Assembly (NCBI GenBank): GCA_036924085.1
Contig: JAVGWX010000004.1
Location: 77,673,090 to 77,737,089 of the forward strand
Direction: 5' to 3'
DNA from: Ariolimax columbianus
Lineage: Eukaryota > Mollusca > Gastropoda > Stylommatophora > Arionidae
DNA: 64,000 nucleotides
Positions 30,511 through 41,974 of the stretch are shown one piece after another. The translations under genes were made by a program, and so were the position numbers. The notes beneath the pieces were generated by a model that saw nothing but the letters and a program-made list of their open reading frames with translations, made no database searches and was not told where the DNA came from. The stretch's first letter is position 1. Every line of letters begins with the position of its first letter.

Positions 30511-30764
30511 TGATATGCTCTTGCTGCAGACTGCAGACATACTGGTCATAATGCATTCTGACTTAATGACCAAACCACTTGATTTGTTGGACGTCAATGT
30601 AGGCTCTAACTGGGTTTGTCCCCCCTATCTGCCTCAGCGTGGTGTTGCGGGTTCGGTTACGGATTGTCCTTCCGGCTGCACATCTCACACAGCGAATATC
30701 ACAGCTCTAGCTCTTACTCCTATGAGTTGCTAGTAAGGACCAAGTTTGACATTGGTAATACAAT
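30511..30764. other. No gene recognised
   Basis: No repeat or coding match seen. Confidence 0.3.
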
Positions 30765-31010
30765 ATAGGAAGAGCGCGTGGCCGAATGGTTTTGAGGCCT
30801 GCATGCCGACAAGGAGGGCAGCGGTTTGAATCCCCAATGTGACACATGTTGTTTTTCTGTTGGGGGTGAAATAAACAAACATAGCCAGCACATGACGTCG
30901 CGACAGAAGTGGCGAAGCGGCCTGTAGTCCTCAGCCTTCAAAACCCCTCGACTTCCCCAGCAATCGGAAAAATGTTGTATGACCAAAATTTAAAAAAAAT
31001 ACAATTTAGG
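30765..31010 (+). repeat. SINE-4 copy, tRNA-derived (Leu/Ser-like head)
   Basis: AGAGCGCGTGGCCGAATGG (A box) and GGCAGCGGTTTGAATCCCC (B box GGTTTGAATCC) are 45-50 nt apart, followed by a ~150-bp body and an A-rich end near 31000. Only copy of this family in the window. Confidence 0.6.
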
Positions 31011-31087
31011 AATAAACAGTGCATTTATCAGCCTCCTCTTAGTTGAAAGGAGCACTCTAGAGTGTTTCAAAATAGGTGCAATTTGAT

Positions 31088-31170
31088 CTATATAAAATTC
31101 ACATACATACACATACAGGTAGGTGCATATACATGCGCAGACACGCCCGAGCGCAAGCACGAAGACACAC
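31088..31170. repeat. (CA)n-rich stretch
   Basis: Imperfect ACATACACATACA and ACACGCACA runs. Confidence 0.5.
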
Positions 31171-31484
31171 GCACATGAATATGAAAAACATTTTCAAAGG
31201 GAAACAACAGTGAAAATGCTGACCCCAGAATATTATTGTCAACGGTGATACTGGCAGGAAAGTTACGCGGGGAAATCTGTCTCGTTGACTTAAGTGTCTC
31301 AACAGCTGGAGCCCAGAATCTGCCAACCTGAAATAGCAGATATTTCAACTACACTAACAATATTAGCACATGATGATAACAAAATAATTGAAACTACGGA
31401 TACAACGTTAGGGTCAGGCACAATATACCGACCATGACTGACATCTCTCTTCCATGTAGTATATTTATATTTGTTTTTATCAAC

Positions 31485-31625
31485 TACTACTAGTAGTAGT
31501 AGTAGTAGTTAGTAGTAGTAGTAGTAGTAGTAGTTAGTAGTAGCAGTAGTAGTGGTAGTAGCAGTAGTAGTAGTAGTAGTGGTAGTAACAGTAGTAGTAG
31601 TAGTAGTAGCAACAGTAGTAACAGT
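31485..31625. repeat. (TAG)n microsatellite
   Basis: About 45 TAG units with AAC/CAG variants. The same motif continues at 34260-34280, so the DNA transposon 31630-34259 inserted inside it. Confidence 0.9.
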
Positions 31626-31629
31626 CGTA

Positions 31630-31732
31630 TAGTCCGTCTTTTAATTCATAAATAAGGTCCAAAGCTATTTTCTACTAAAGTGCATGTCAGATCCAAATGA
31701 TTTTTCGCATGCAGTTTTAGAATATCAATGAC
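31630..31732 (+). repeat. Left terminal inverted repeat
   Basis: Pairs with 34155-34259 reversed; about 85 percent identical by eye. Confidence 0.8.
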
Positions 31733-31849
31733 GTTATGGAAATATTTTTTCTCTCAAAGAATTTAGTCTATATTAAAAGCAACCTCAGTAATAAAAACAT
31801 ACTTTTAACATGTTTAAGGTAGACACATTCCTGATTTACTCGTCCACCA

Positions 31850-33125
31850 ATTAGACACTGTGTCGAATGCGGGAAGACAGCAAAAGTCATGCAAGCAAAA
31901 CTGTCTAATTGTTATAGGCCAGTGTTGGGATGAGGAGACCATATCACAGGACATGAGAGACGCCAACGTAATCACCCATTACAAGAAAAAGGGAGAGGGT
32001 GGAGACTACAACAATTACAGGGGAATATCGCTCCCCAACACCGAAGGCAAAGTGTATGCTCGCATCATCTTGAGCTGGCTGCGAAAGCTGGCACAAAGGG
32101 TGTACCTGGAGTCTCAGCGCAGAACAGTCCCCCGTTGATATGGTCTTTTCATGGACAATTGCCGACTCTATTCGGCATTTTCTTTGCTATCGTGCTTATA
32201 TGCGCCTTTGGAACTGCCCCAAAGGGGGTATTTCAGCATACTAGGTAAGACATTGCTGCGCTGGTCACCCACACCGAAGCCGAATTACAGATTTTCATAT
32301 ATAGGTTGGCAAAATCTTGTGATCTGTTTGGACTCATCCTCAGCGTACAAAAGACGAAAGTGATGACACAGGGTACAGTTCCTACAGACATTGTCTTAAA
32401 CGATAAGAATCTTGAAGTAGTACATCACTTTAACTACCTCGGATCTATAATCACTGACAACCTTTCACTGGACGCAGAGCTGCAGAAACGATTAGGAATG
32501 GCCTATCAGCACTTGCCAGGCTCTCACAGAAAGTGTGGAATAACAATATAATGACCATCTCCACAAAGGTTGATGTGTACTGATCCTGTGTTAATAGTAC
32601 CCTGCTCTCTTGCAGCGAAACATGGACTCCTCTGTATGTCTCTCGTGAAAAAAAGCTAATTGCTTTTCATATACGCTGCCTAAGACGCATACTTGGAATT
32701 TCATGAAGTGACAGAGTGACTAACAGCGACGAGTTGGGCCATGCAAAGATTGCCAGTTCAGTTACGATCCTCCGCCAGCGCCGCTTGCGGTGGCTTGGTT
32801 ACGTGTGCAGAATGGAGGATGGGTGAATGCCAAAAGATATCCTATTCGGAGAGCTGACCACGGGTAAACGTAAAATAGGTAGATCCTTTCTCCGCTACAA
32901 AGATGTTTGCAAAAGTGACCTGGAGGCGTTGTATATGAACATCAGCAACTGGTAGGAACTTGCCAAAGACAGAGCCAGGAATTGTGTGCTTGTCTGCAGG
33001 CAGGGGAAGACAAGATGCGTCAAGATGCAGACTCCAAACGTGTGCAGCAAAAGCAAGGGCAACAACTGACTGCCCCCTCGCTAGCGTGAAGTCCATTGTC
33101 TCTCCAGACTGACAGGATGACAATC
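31850..33125 (+). pseudogene. RTE-like LINE fragment inside the DNA transposon
   Basis: Pieces in order: VITHYKKKGEGGDYNNYRGI and SLPNTEGKVYARIILSWL (RT motifs 1-2), a deletion, LVICLDSSSAYKRRK/ILSVQKTKVMTQGT (after the catalytic box), VVHHFNYLGSIITDNLSLD, then RCLRRILGIS and WLGYVCRMEDG..PKDILFG with stops. This is a recognisable RTE-like RT from which the FADD segment is missing. It splits the DNA transposon interior. Confidence 0.7.
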
Positions 33126-33284
33126 AATACTCATTAATTGTTTGAGGTGTGGTTATTGTGGCATATAGTTGCTTTTTTATAAACTTACATTGATATCAAT
33201 TTGAAAATGAGTTTGAAGTGCACATTTATAGCAATGCAGAAAGTTACAGTTTTACTATAACAGTTCTTCTGCAGGGAATCTAAG

Positions 33285-33713
33285 ATGGGTCATTTTCATG
33301 ACCTAGAGAAACAAACGCAATTGGCGTTTGGTCTGGATAGATCATCCTTTTACCGTTGGATTGGACATGACTCAGAGTTCACTCAAATAAAGCAAGTAAG
33401 TAAAATTATATTTGATGATTTCGACACAGATGTCATAAAACGGAAGATATCGAAACTGTTGACGAAAAATCAACTTGTTACTCTCCTGAAACTAACATTA
33501 ACATTAGAGCTCGTGTGGCTAAAGTCAAAGGACAAGTTGCCAAACAGAACAGAACATTTAAAATGTGGGATGTTGAGGTGTTGACACGTGAGTACCTTTC
33601 AAAAATAGACATACAGTTCTGGAAGAAGTGTGTTGAACATGTGCTCCGGGAAGAAGAACAGTACTGGCAACGAGATATTTTTCAACTTGTCGTCCAGTAA
33701 CAATTATCAACCT
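33285..33713 (+). pseudogene. DDE transposase C-terminal remnant
   Basis: In 33500-33700 the frame reads KGQVAKQNRTFKMWDVEVL, TREYLSKIDIQFWKKCVEHV and REEEQYWQRD. This resembles the end of IS630/Tc1-like transposases found in molluscs and cnidarians (W..VK..VA..N.TFK..DVE.L..E....I....W..C..HV...E..YW..D). The preceding frame (33285-33500; SSFYRWIGHDSEF) may be its N-terminal part, with a deletion between. The catalytic acidic residues are not seen. Confidence 0.5.
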
Positions 33714-34154
33714 CTTTGAATTGACAGATTCGGATGATTAATATAATCTTTTGGGGACATACTAATTAGCAGGTTTGGAAGAGTATGTTTATCAAAACAG
33801 GTGTACATACAATAGCAACAAATATATTGCAATATTCAAATGAGTTACACAACATGAAATTAGCTGCACAGTTGATACAGCCTTGGGAGTCTAAGGAAGA
33901 CCAAAGGGCTGTACTAACTTTTGTATATTGGTGTAATTTTTACGATTGTACATAAAGGGCAACACAAACAATCAATTGATCAGTCAAGACATTAAGAAGA
34001 TACACCAATGAACAAAATGCTGATAAATTCAGCTATGTACTGTAAAATCTTAAATTTAATGTCATTTTCTTGCAATGGTCTTAAAAGATCAAAAGAATTT
34101 GCTGATGTGCAAATGTCTTAACACCTATGGACTAAATAATATCAATGTTTTAGT

Positions 34155-34259
34155 GTCATGGATATTCTAAGGCTGCATGCAAAAAATAATTTGGATCTGA
34201 CATGCAGTTTAGTAGAAAATTGCTTTGGAATTCTTGTTCATGAATCAAAAGACGGACTA
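34155..34259 (-). repeat. Right terminal inverted repeat
   Basis: See the left repeat at 31630-31732. Confidence 0.8.
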
Positions 34260-34369
34260 TAGTAGTAGTAACAGTAGTACATTCTCAATAATTTGTTTGT
34301 ATAGTCAACATGTGGACAGTGGTTAAACAGGTAAATGTGTTTATTTATGCTGCTGTACCTGTTGCTTCT

Positions 34370-34560
34370 TGTGATCTGTCAAAACACGGAAACTCTTTTG
34401 GTACAGCCACATATTGAGATCTTGCAAATATGATCCTGCACAGAAAGGTGCAAGGTGGACCACGAAGAAGTCATCCCAAAAAGAGGTGGGAGAACAACAT
34501 AAACGAATGGACCAATCTCTGACCAGAGGAGGTACAGCCAACAGTGATTCTGGTCTCTTC
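34370..34560 (+). pseudogene. RTE-like RT C-terminal fragment
   Basis: Plus-strand frame NMILHRKVQGGPRRSHPKKR then WENNINEWTNL is the GTVQG.RRRGRPKKRW.DNI.EWT tail of RTE-like elements. About 60 codons remain, with stops before. Confidence 0.6.
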
Positions 34561-34561
34561 T

Positions 34562-34990
34562 GACTACGTGGATAGCTTTTTTTCTCAAAATATGTTAATT
34601 AAATGTTTTCTTGTTAAGACTGTCCTCCCCTTTTTGCAAGTCCAAATGTCCTCTAATTTCTCGGTTCACCACAGTGGGAAGGTAGCCACTGAAGTATGGT
34701 TCGCTTTCCGACAGCTACCTTATTTAATACAATCCTCGAAGCAAGAGTCTGCCACCAATGAAAGCCTGCAGTAGATATATAACGCATCTGCGAAGGTGAC
34801 TACAGGGTGGCAGTCAGAACTGTTGCTATACAAACTTGCACAATTACCAATCATTGCTGATTTATAAACAATATTAACAAGCAGATTCCAATGAGAACTT
34901 AACTACCCATTAAAGAGAACTCAAAATGGCGTTACTTACACGATTTTAAAAATTGTATTCCTTCAGGTTTTCCTATATTGTTTATACTTA
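34562..34990. other. No gene recognised
   Basis: AT-rich DNA without a recognisable feature. Confidence 0.35.
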
Positions 34991-34999
34991 CTAACTTTC

Positions 35000-35290
35000 C
35001 GTGTCCAAGCACCACGTCCTACAATGTGCATCAGTATTCAGCGACAGGGATTGCCTTGTCATTTGCCTCCAGAACGTCGTACCTATTGCATGTTTCCTGG
35101 AGGTTGGGGCAGGTCATCAGATGGTCTGGGTTCTGTATTGCCAGTCACATGTGTCATCATCTGTGTATCCCAGTTGTTTCATGTTCCTCTTGCCCCGTGA
35201 TACACCAGTTTAGAGTCTGTTTAGCGACCTCCATGTTGTGTATGGTAAATGATGATCGGGAGTAGGTTCCTCACGAAGTTCCATCTCTGA
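35000..35290 (-). pseudogene. LINE C-terminal fragment (RTGVSR..C..C type)
   Basis: Minus strand reads SLNRLQTGVSRGKRNMKQLG, YTDDDTCDWQ, LTCPNLQETCNR, LEANDKAIPVAEY. It corresponds to the tail SLNRLRTGV.R....M..WG....D.C.CG..Q...HLL.CP seen in a group of invertebrate LINEs. One or two frame changes. Confidence 0.55.
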
Positions 35291-35589
35291 GGCCTCCATC
35301 AATCTGTGCCATCTCTTGATACAACGGCTTTCAGAGCTTGTCTGTTTGGGCTTTGTTGATTTTAGGAAGCAATGTGTCGATATGAGTCTTGTCTCTGTAC
35401 CTTGTATTAAAAAATTGGGTGTCTTGGGTCATGCTCCTGTTTTTCTTAATCAATTTCTGCTGCAACACTTCTTCGGAACTCAGGTGGTGCTATGCCAATT
35501 TTGGGGTACCGGTAAATTTTATCAATGGGGGTTGGTATTATTGTTTATACTGATCATGTGCTAACTGGTTCTTTCAATATCCCTCTATG

Positions 35590-36020
35590 TCTGCAAAAAA
35601 CATGGACCATTACAGCAGACCTCCAGAGAAGAACCCAGGACATGGAGATGAGATGTCTTAGAAGACTCCTAAATATCACCTACACAGACCGTATCACAAA
35701 TGATGAACTACGGTGAAGAATCGAGAGTGCAAGTGCACTTTGCGACGACCTCCTCTTTACAATCAAAAGGCAAAAGCTGACTTGGTATGGCCACATCTCA
35801 AGGTCGAAGGGCCTTGTAAATACGATACTACAGGACACAGTACAGGGCAAGCGAAGGAGGGGATGTTCAAGAAAACGATGAGCAGACAGCATACATAAAT
35901 AGACTAACCTGTGACCCGAAGAGGCACAAAAAGCAACCACAGACAAAGATGGATGGTGCAGGGTTGTGGAGGTGTCAGCAGGGGTGCCCCAACGATCTCA
36001 AGATATCACAGGATGAACTG
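35590..36020 (+). pseudogene. RTE-like RT C-terminal fragment
   Basis: DMEMRCLRRLLNITYTDRIT and NDELR, then after a stop KRQKLTWYGHISRSKGL, TVQGKRRRG and, further on, a CRVVEVSAG..PQRSQD end. Order and spacing match the RTE tail; stops and frame changes mark it as dead. Confidence 0.65.
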
Positions 36021-36444
36021 AACTAATAATTGGTGAGCTTATTACACGGTTTTTGTTTGTGTCGTTTCCGTGTCTAATCCTTGATAAAGATCTGTTTATG
36101 TAGTGTTAGTGGTTGCATATACAAACTGCCTGTTCACCTTGGTTGTATTTCAACCTTGAAAGGTTTGATGCACCGTCCCCAGGGTATGCTAGCCACACAT
36201 GCTGCCGCTATCCCTCTTGTCATACACAAGGTCACAACAGACAGACTACCAACAATAAAGTCATTTGTTTTCGTGGCGCTTACCTCTCTCTCCAGCTCTG
36301 TTAACGATGGTGTCGGCCCGCATATAACGCACACATCCACGTGAGGTAGGAGTTGAAAGGTCAACAGGCGGTGAGGAACCTGATAATGATGTAAAAAGTT
36401 GAAGACATTATTAATAATAATACATTTTATTGCCATTTCATGTG
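36021..36444. other. No gene recognised
   Basis: No repeat or coding match identified. Confidence 0.3.
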
Positions 36445-36955
36445 TTGAAGGATAGGTTCAACACTATATTTTATTATTCACAACAGATTTTAGGAGAGCC
36501 TGATTTCAGTCGTTTGCCGAAGGATAGGTTCAACACTATATTTTATTATTCACAACAGATTTTAGGAGAGCCTGATTTCAGTCGTTTGCCGAAGGATAGG
36601 TCCAACACTATATTTTATTATTCACAACAGATTTTAGGAGAGCCTGATTTCAGTCGTTTGGCGAAGGATAGGTCCAACACTATATTTTATTATTCACAAC
36701 AGATTTTAGGAGAGCCTGATTTCAGTCGTTTGCCGAAGGATAGGTCCAACACTATATTTTATTATTCACAACAGATTTTAGGAGAGCCTGATTTCAGTCG
36801 TTTGGCGAAGGATAGGTCCAACACTATATTTTATTATTCACAACAGATTTTAGGAGAGCCTGATTTCAGTCGTTTGCAGAAGGATAGGTCCAACACTATA
36901 TTTTTCACCCTTAACCAGCTTTTAGGAAAGCCTGATTCGAGTCATTTACAGTATG
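36445..36955. repeat. 72-bp minisatellite, ~7 copies
   Basis: Units start at 36451, 36523, 36595, 36667, 36739, 36811, 36883 (GATAGGTYCAACACTATATT). The last is diverged. As 72 is a multiple of 3, one plus-strand frame stays open (36430-37143, 24-residue repeat with DRSNTIFYYSQQILGEPDFS); I regard it as a by-product, though the single-copy part after the array (36956-37143) is open too. Confidence 0.85.
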
Positions 36956-37120
36956 GTTTCATAGTGGCGATGAGTTTGCTAGACCCATGCACAACCCTCT
37001 TTAATCGGCTCAATCTCTCCTGTCAACATAGCATGAACCAAGTCACAAAGATATACGTTAGAAATGGCCTTCAGTCTGGATCTGGTACTGTAGCTATTTG
37101 TCCAGTTTTCGAGCTAAAGT

Positions 37121-37378
37121 CTAGTACATATTGTATTGAGTGAACCGAGTTGAATGCTTGTATTGAGTGAACCGAGTTGAATGCTTGTATTGAGTGAACT
37201 GAGTTGAATGCTTGTATTGAGTGAACCGAGTTGAATGCTTGTATTGAGTGAACCGAGTTGAATGCTTGTATTGAGTGAACCGAGTTGAATGCTTGTATTG
37301 AGTGAACCGAGTTGAATGCTTGTATTGAGTGAGCCGAGTTGAATGCTTGTATTGAGTGAACCGAGATGAATGCATATC
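37121..37378. repeat. 27-bp minisatellite, 9 copies
   Basis: TATTGAGTGAACCGAGTTGA plus ATGCTTG, period 27, with almost no variation. Confidence 0.9.
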
Positions 37379-37489
37379 TGACCTTATTGATACTAACGAT
37401 GACTTATGGATTTATTTCCCCGTTATTTATTTCCTGAACTAGCATGGGATGAAGACGCTGAGCAGCGCATAAGCTGTAGAGGTCAGCGA

Positions 37490-38370
37490 CTCATACTGAT
37501 CAGATTATGTTAGTCCGGGTATGTCAAAACGTACTGATCAGACTATGTTAGTCAGGGTCTGGCAAAACATACTATTCAGACTATATTAGTCAGGGTCTGG
37601 CAAAACATACCGATCAGACTATGTTAGTCAGGGGCAGGTGAAACATACTGATAAGACTATGTTAGTCAGGGTCAGGTGAAACATACTGATCAGACTATGT
37701 TAGTCAGGGGCAGATGAAACATACTGATCAGACTATGTTAGTCAGGGTAATGTGAAACATACTGATCAGACTATGTTAGTCAGGGGCAGGTGAAACATAC
37801 TGATCAGACTATGTTAGTCAGGGTCAGGTGAAACATACTGATCAGACTATGTTATAGTCAGGGTCAGGTGAAACATACTGATCAGACTATGTTAGCCAGG
37901 GTCAGGTGAAACATACTGATCAGACTATGTTAGGGTCAGGTGAAACATACTGATCAGATTATGTTAGTCAGGGTCAGGTGAAACATACTGATCAGACTAT
38001 GTTAGTCAGGGTCAGGTGAAACATACTGATCAGACTATGTTAGTCAGGGTCAGGTGAAACATACTGATCAGACTATGTTAGTCAGGGCCAGGTGAGCATA
38101 CAGATCAAGACCCTCGGCTGATTGCCATGCAGTTATCTGTGGAAACAGGATGTTTCATGGCAGTCTGGTTAACGATGTGAGAGTCGCTGAGATTCCACTA
38201 GTAGTGAGCAACACACAGATGACGTCTAGCGTAGCATAAGAGCCTGGAGGACCTCGGCCCACCTTCATCATGCACTCAGGATGTGAGGAAAGCCAATGCA
38301 GCCCACCACCTAATGCCTGTTTCGGGATGCACCAAAGAGTAAACATATTCGTCGTGGGTATTCAACAACA
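37490..38370 (+). repeat. MSR element with ~16 minisatellite units
   Basis: 38-bp units on AAACATACTGATCAGACTAT and GTTAGTCAGGGTCAGGTG (37500-38100), then the unique MSR tail: CAAGACCCTCGGC, TTTCATGGCAGTCTGGTTAA, AGTAGTGAGCAACACACAGA, GCCTGGAGGACCTCGGCCCA, CCTAATGCCTGTTTCGGGA, TCGTGGGTATTCAACAAC. It is the longest MSR array of the window. Confidence 0.8.
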
Positions 38371-38519
38371 ACAACAACATAAACATCATATGAGGAAGGT
38401 CACATGTTTAGTTAGTTTTCTTTCCACTTGTACCGTTGATCGTCAGGGGGAGCTTAAGTCGTATGTCCTGTGAGTCAATGTGAGCCCGTGTCATTTGCAC
38501 AATCACTCTAATGTCATCT

Positions 38520-38745
38520 ATCCACCTGCCTCGCGGCCGCCAATTGCCCTGTAGCCAGATCTACCATCGCTGTAAGCCATTAGTGGAAGTTGATGAGGGT
38601 GCATTCTCAACTTATTTTCTGCCTGGACATATATTCAGCACAAGACCTGCTGACCATACTTGGAATGTCGTCGTTCAGCTTTCTGTCTTTCCTGGTAACA
38701 CCGATGACCTTCCTAAAACACTTCATTTCCTGGAATGAAGCCATG
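38520..38745 (-). pseudogene. RTE-like RT fragment
   Basis: The minus strand reads EMKCFRKVIGVTRKDRKLND, the EMRC.RKILG...RDR..N segment after RT. The sequence continues without further clear motifs. Confidence 0.45.
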
Positions 38746-38787
38746 TTTGGCACTGGTAGCACATAGACGGCATAAATATACTGTTTA

Positions 38788-39724
38788 TCAGATGTTGCTT
38801 TGTTGCCAAACTAACGATTGGGTGCCTAAGCAGTGATAAGTCACAGATGTTGCTTTGTTGCCAAACTAACGATTGGGTGCCTAAGCAGTGATAAGTTACA
38901 GATGTTGCTTTGTTGCCAAACTAACGATTGGGTGCCTAAGCAGTGATAAGTCACAGATGTTGCTTTGTTGCCAAACTAACGATTGGGTGCCTAAGCAGTG
39001 ATAAGTCACAGATGTTGCTTTGTTGCCAAACTAACGATTGGGTGCCTAAGCAGTAATAAGTCACAGATGGTGCTTTGTTGCCAAACTAATGATTGGGTGC
39101 CTAAGCAGTGATAAGTCACAGATGGTGCTTTGTTGCCAAACTAACGATTGGGTGCCTAAGCAGTGATAAGTCACAGATGGTGCTTTGTTGCCAAACTAAC
39201 GATTGGGTGCCTAAGCAGTGATAAGTCACAGATGGTGCTTTGTTGCCAAACTAACGATTGGGTGCCTAAGCAGTGATAAGTCACAGATGGTGCTTTGTTG
39301 CCAAACTAACGATTGGGTGCCTAAGCAGTGATAAGTCACAGATGGTGCTTTGTTGCCAAACTAACGATTGGGTGCCTAAGCAGTGATAAGTCACAGATGG
39401 TGCTTTGTTGCCAAACTAACGATTGGGTGCCTAAGCAGTGATAAGTCACAGATGGTGCTTTGTTGCCAAACTAACGATTGGGTGCCTAAGCAGTGATAAG
39501 TCACAGATGGTGCTTTGTTGCCAAACTAACGATTGGGTTCCTAAGCAGTGATAAGTCACAGATGGTGCTTTGTTGCCAAACTAACGATTGGGTGCCTAAG
39601 CAGTGATAAGTCACAGATGGTGCTTTGTTGCCAAACTAACGATTGGGTGCCTAAGCAGTGATAAGTCACAGATGGTGCTTTGTTGCCAAACTAACGATTG
39701 GGTGCCTAAGCAGTGATAAGTCAC
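38788..39724. repeat. 55-bp minisatellite, 17 copies
   Basis: Unit CAGATGGTGCTTTGTTGCCA, AACTAACGATTGGGTGCC, TAAGCAGTGATAAGTCA. The first five copies have GATGTTGC, the next twelve GATGGTGC; otherwise only single private changes (39051 A, 39089 T, 39539 T). Confidence 0.95.
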
Positions 39725-40420
39725 AGATGTGTGACACCAAGTCTCTATGTCCCTGTCGATCCTGTCATCTGCTGAACAAATCAAATACCGCCCAAACACC
39801 TGAACTTGTGGGTCTTTGGAAGAGCAATATCATTTACAATTATTTTGAGTGGCCCAGGTATTCTACTGATCATCATAGTTTCTGTATTGATCACATGTTT
39901 ACAAGTTGTAAAATGAATGAACTCTGCTGTGACTCCAGGAAGGCAATGAACAAGGAAAGCCTTCCCTCCACTTGACTAAACTTAAGACCTGAGATCATGA
40001 AGCCTGTATCACATCATTCCATACATCAATGTCTGATATAAGAACTTTCTGCATTGTCGTTAAGAAGTCTGGCACTTACCGTGGGACTGCCTTGAGGCAG
40101 ATAAACAGGAACATCCCTGGTGGAGCAGGGCGACAAGGAAACCATAAGAAGCGACAGCAGCAGCAGCTCAGATGCTGTCAACTCCCACCATTTAGTGGTG
40201 GCGACTACAACACAACCGTGTACCACCAAGCATCCATATGGGCTGTCCGCTGCTTCTACAAAGGCATCTAAGAAACTCTGCAAAGTTAGAAAGACACATA
40301 CAGTATGCCAAAAAAAAGGAGTTATATAATTGTTCTTGCACGCCACATTTTTTCTGCTCTTGTTCTGAGCCTCTACGAAAAGCGTGTTCTTTATGATTTA
40401 TACTAAAATGATAGCATGTT
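39725..40420. other. No gene recognised
   Basis: Short chance frames only. Confidence 0.35.
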
Positions 40421-40429
40421 CATGATAAT

Positions 40430-40745
40430 CATCTTCTTCTTTCTCGCCTTCTTTTCCATCAGCGTTTGTCCTTAAAATGGATGTTGCATCGAAGTTTACA
40501 TCTGCTATCTGTACTTTTCAGCCCAACGTATCCGGTTCCTGTTAACAGGGCATTCTGGGACCAGGTTTGCCTTCCCTCTGGGATCCCTATTCCCTTAGCT
40601 AGACTAAGCTAGTACAGCCTGTTTCGAGGGCCGAGGCAGAATAGGTCAGCTGTGGTTCACTAACCATCACGCAAGCAGCCAGCTATGAGTCTCTGACTAT
40701 CGTCAGCTCATTCACTGCATTGTATCTTCGGCCCAGTCTATGGCA
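40430..40745 (-). repeat. SINE-3 copy
   Basis: Plus-strand view: TCTTCTTTCTCGCCTTCTTT, CCTTAAAATGGATGTTGCAT, CAACGTATCCGGTTCC, GTTTGCCTTCCCTCTGGGAT, GCAAGCAGCCAGCTATGAGT, CTTCGGCCC. A full-length copy of about 300 bp. Confidence 0.7.
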
Positions 40746-41728
40746 TTCAATAATATACTTCTACAATGCTGCACAAATGAATCCATGTAATTATCTTGAA
40801 ATATTTATTTGAAACAATAGCTAGTGGATAGTACAAGAAACATCTTTTTAGGAGATAAGTGTATCACATTGAAGATGGGTATCGCATGGAGGATATTCAT
40901 GTTGTACAAGAGTATTTCGTGCCAAACTTCGATGGTCACTATGAGTCATATCATGCATTCAGTGAGGATGATATCTTTGCGATTTGACCTAACCAGATGA
41001 GACGTGTGCGGTCGCTGAGGCGGGATCATGATGGAGAGGGACATATTCAATGTACGATGTCCATGACCCGCTTTAAGGGCTGATAATCGGGGACGTCCTT
41101 GGCAAGGCAAGCCACATGTTTAAATACGGTAAAACATTGGCGGTTTAGCATGGAGGCGAATCAAAGAATTAGTTCATGTATAAAATAAGAAAAGTAGCGA
41201 AGCGTTAAAATAGACCGGATAGGCTGAATTATCACAAAAATTTTGTGAAGAATTAGATAAGACATCTCTTAGCATAAAACAGATGTGAAATAAATAAGAA
41301 ATTGAAATTGTAAGTCATTTATGTTTAAGCGTAGTGAGATGATAGCAAATACGAGAAGCGGCAAAGATATTTTTTGCGTTGGATGGCTCTTTTATCTTTT
41401 CTACTTTTCTCTACTTCTGAATTCTGATGGATGTTCTTGTTCAAAGCTACACGTACCGAGTTGATTTAGCTCTTGACAACCCCTATTTGGTAGCAGGTTG
41501 CAGTGGGGGTCTTCTTACATTCTGTGGTGAACTTAAGATAGACCGGGGCCCTGACTGACTGTAGTGTAATACTTCTTCTTCTTCGTTCAAAATAAAGATC
41601 AAATTATTTGTACCTTCCCCCAGTTGGTTTGTTAGTAGCAGCATAGATGGCGCCTATCAGACTGCGGGTCTCTATAGTGTTTGAGTCTAGTAAGATGGAC
41701 TCGCACATCGGTTAACCACCCTTCAAGA
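40746..41728. other. No gene recognised
   Basis: AT-rich; no coding, RNA or repeat match seen. Confidence 0.35.
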
Positions 41729-41800
41729 AACTGGTTGTATACAAACTCTACAGAGTCTTCTAAGCCTGTATAAGAAAACGTTAATGTACGTTAAGTTAAG
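41729..41800 (+). repeat. CR1/L2 3' terminal fragment
   Basis: AACTGGTTGTATACAAACTC, GAGTCTTCTAAGCCTGTAT, ACGTTAAGTTAAG: same 3' end as 26710-26791 and 62690-62759. Confidence 0.75.
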
Positions 41801-41974
41801 GTCCCGGTTTCTCTAGCAAAGGGACCCATTGTTTGTCAGGTTATGGACAGAACGAGCCCTACTGTGTGTGTCATGCACAGTGGCGTTCAACGCCTCAGAT
41901 AGTTCCGTCTTTTCCTTTGTCGGTCTTTGGCCTTGAATCCATTGTATCTAAATAGCATTGCTTGTTTGGGTTTT

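Larger units (their letters stand above)
31628..34261. mobile_element. TA-flanked DNA transposon with ~100-bp TIRs
   Basis: The left TIR (31630-31732) starts TAGTCCGTCTTTTAATTCAT; the right TIR (34155-34259) reversed starts TAGTCCGTCTTTTGATTCAT. They share AATTTTCTACTAAA, TGCATGTCAGATCCAAAT, GCATGCAG..TTAGAATATC, with a few mismatches and a small indel. TA stands at both edges (31628-31629, 34260-34261) and the (TAG)n microsatellite flanks both sides. The 2.6-kb interior holds a transposase remnant and an RTE-like fragment. TA targets and a DDE-type C-terminus put it in the Tc1/mariner-IS630 group; long TIRs are less usual there. Confidence 0.75.

Noticed and set aside
30771..30850. A tRNA gene (A and B boxes present)
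   Set aside because: No closed acceptor stem, and a ~150-bp body with A-rich end follows; typical SINE.
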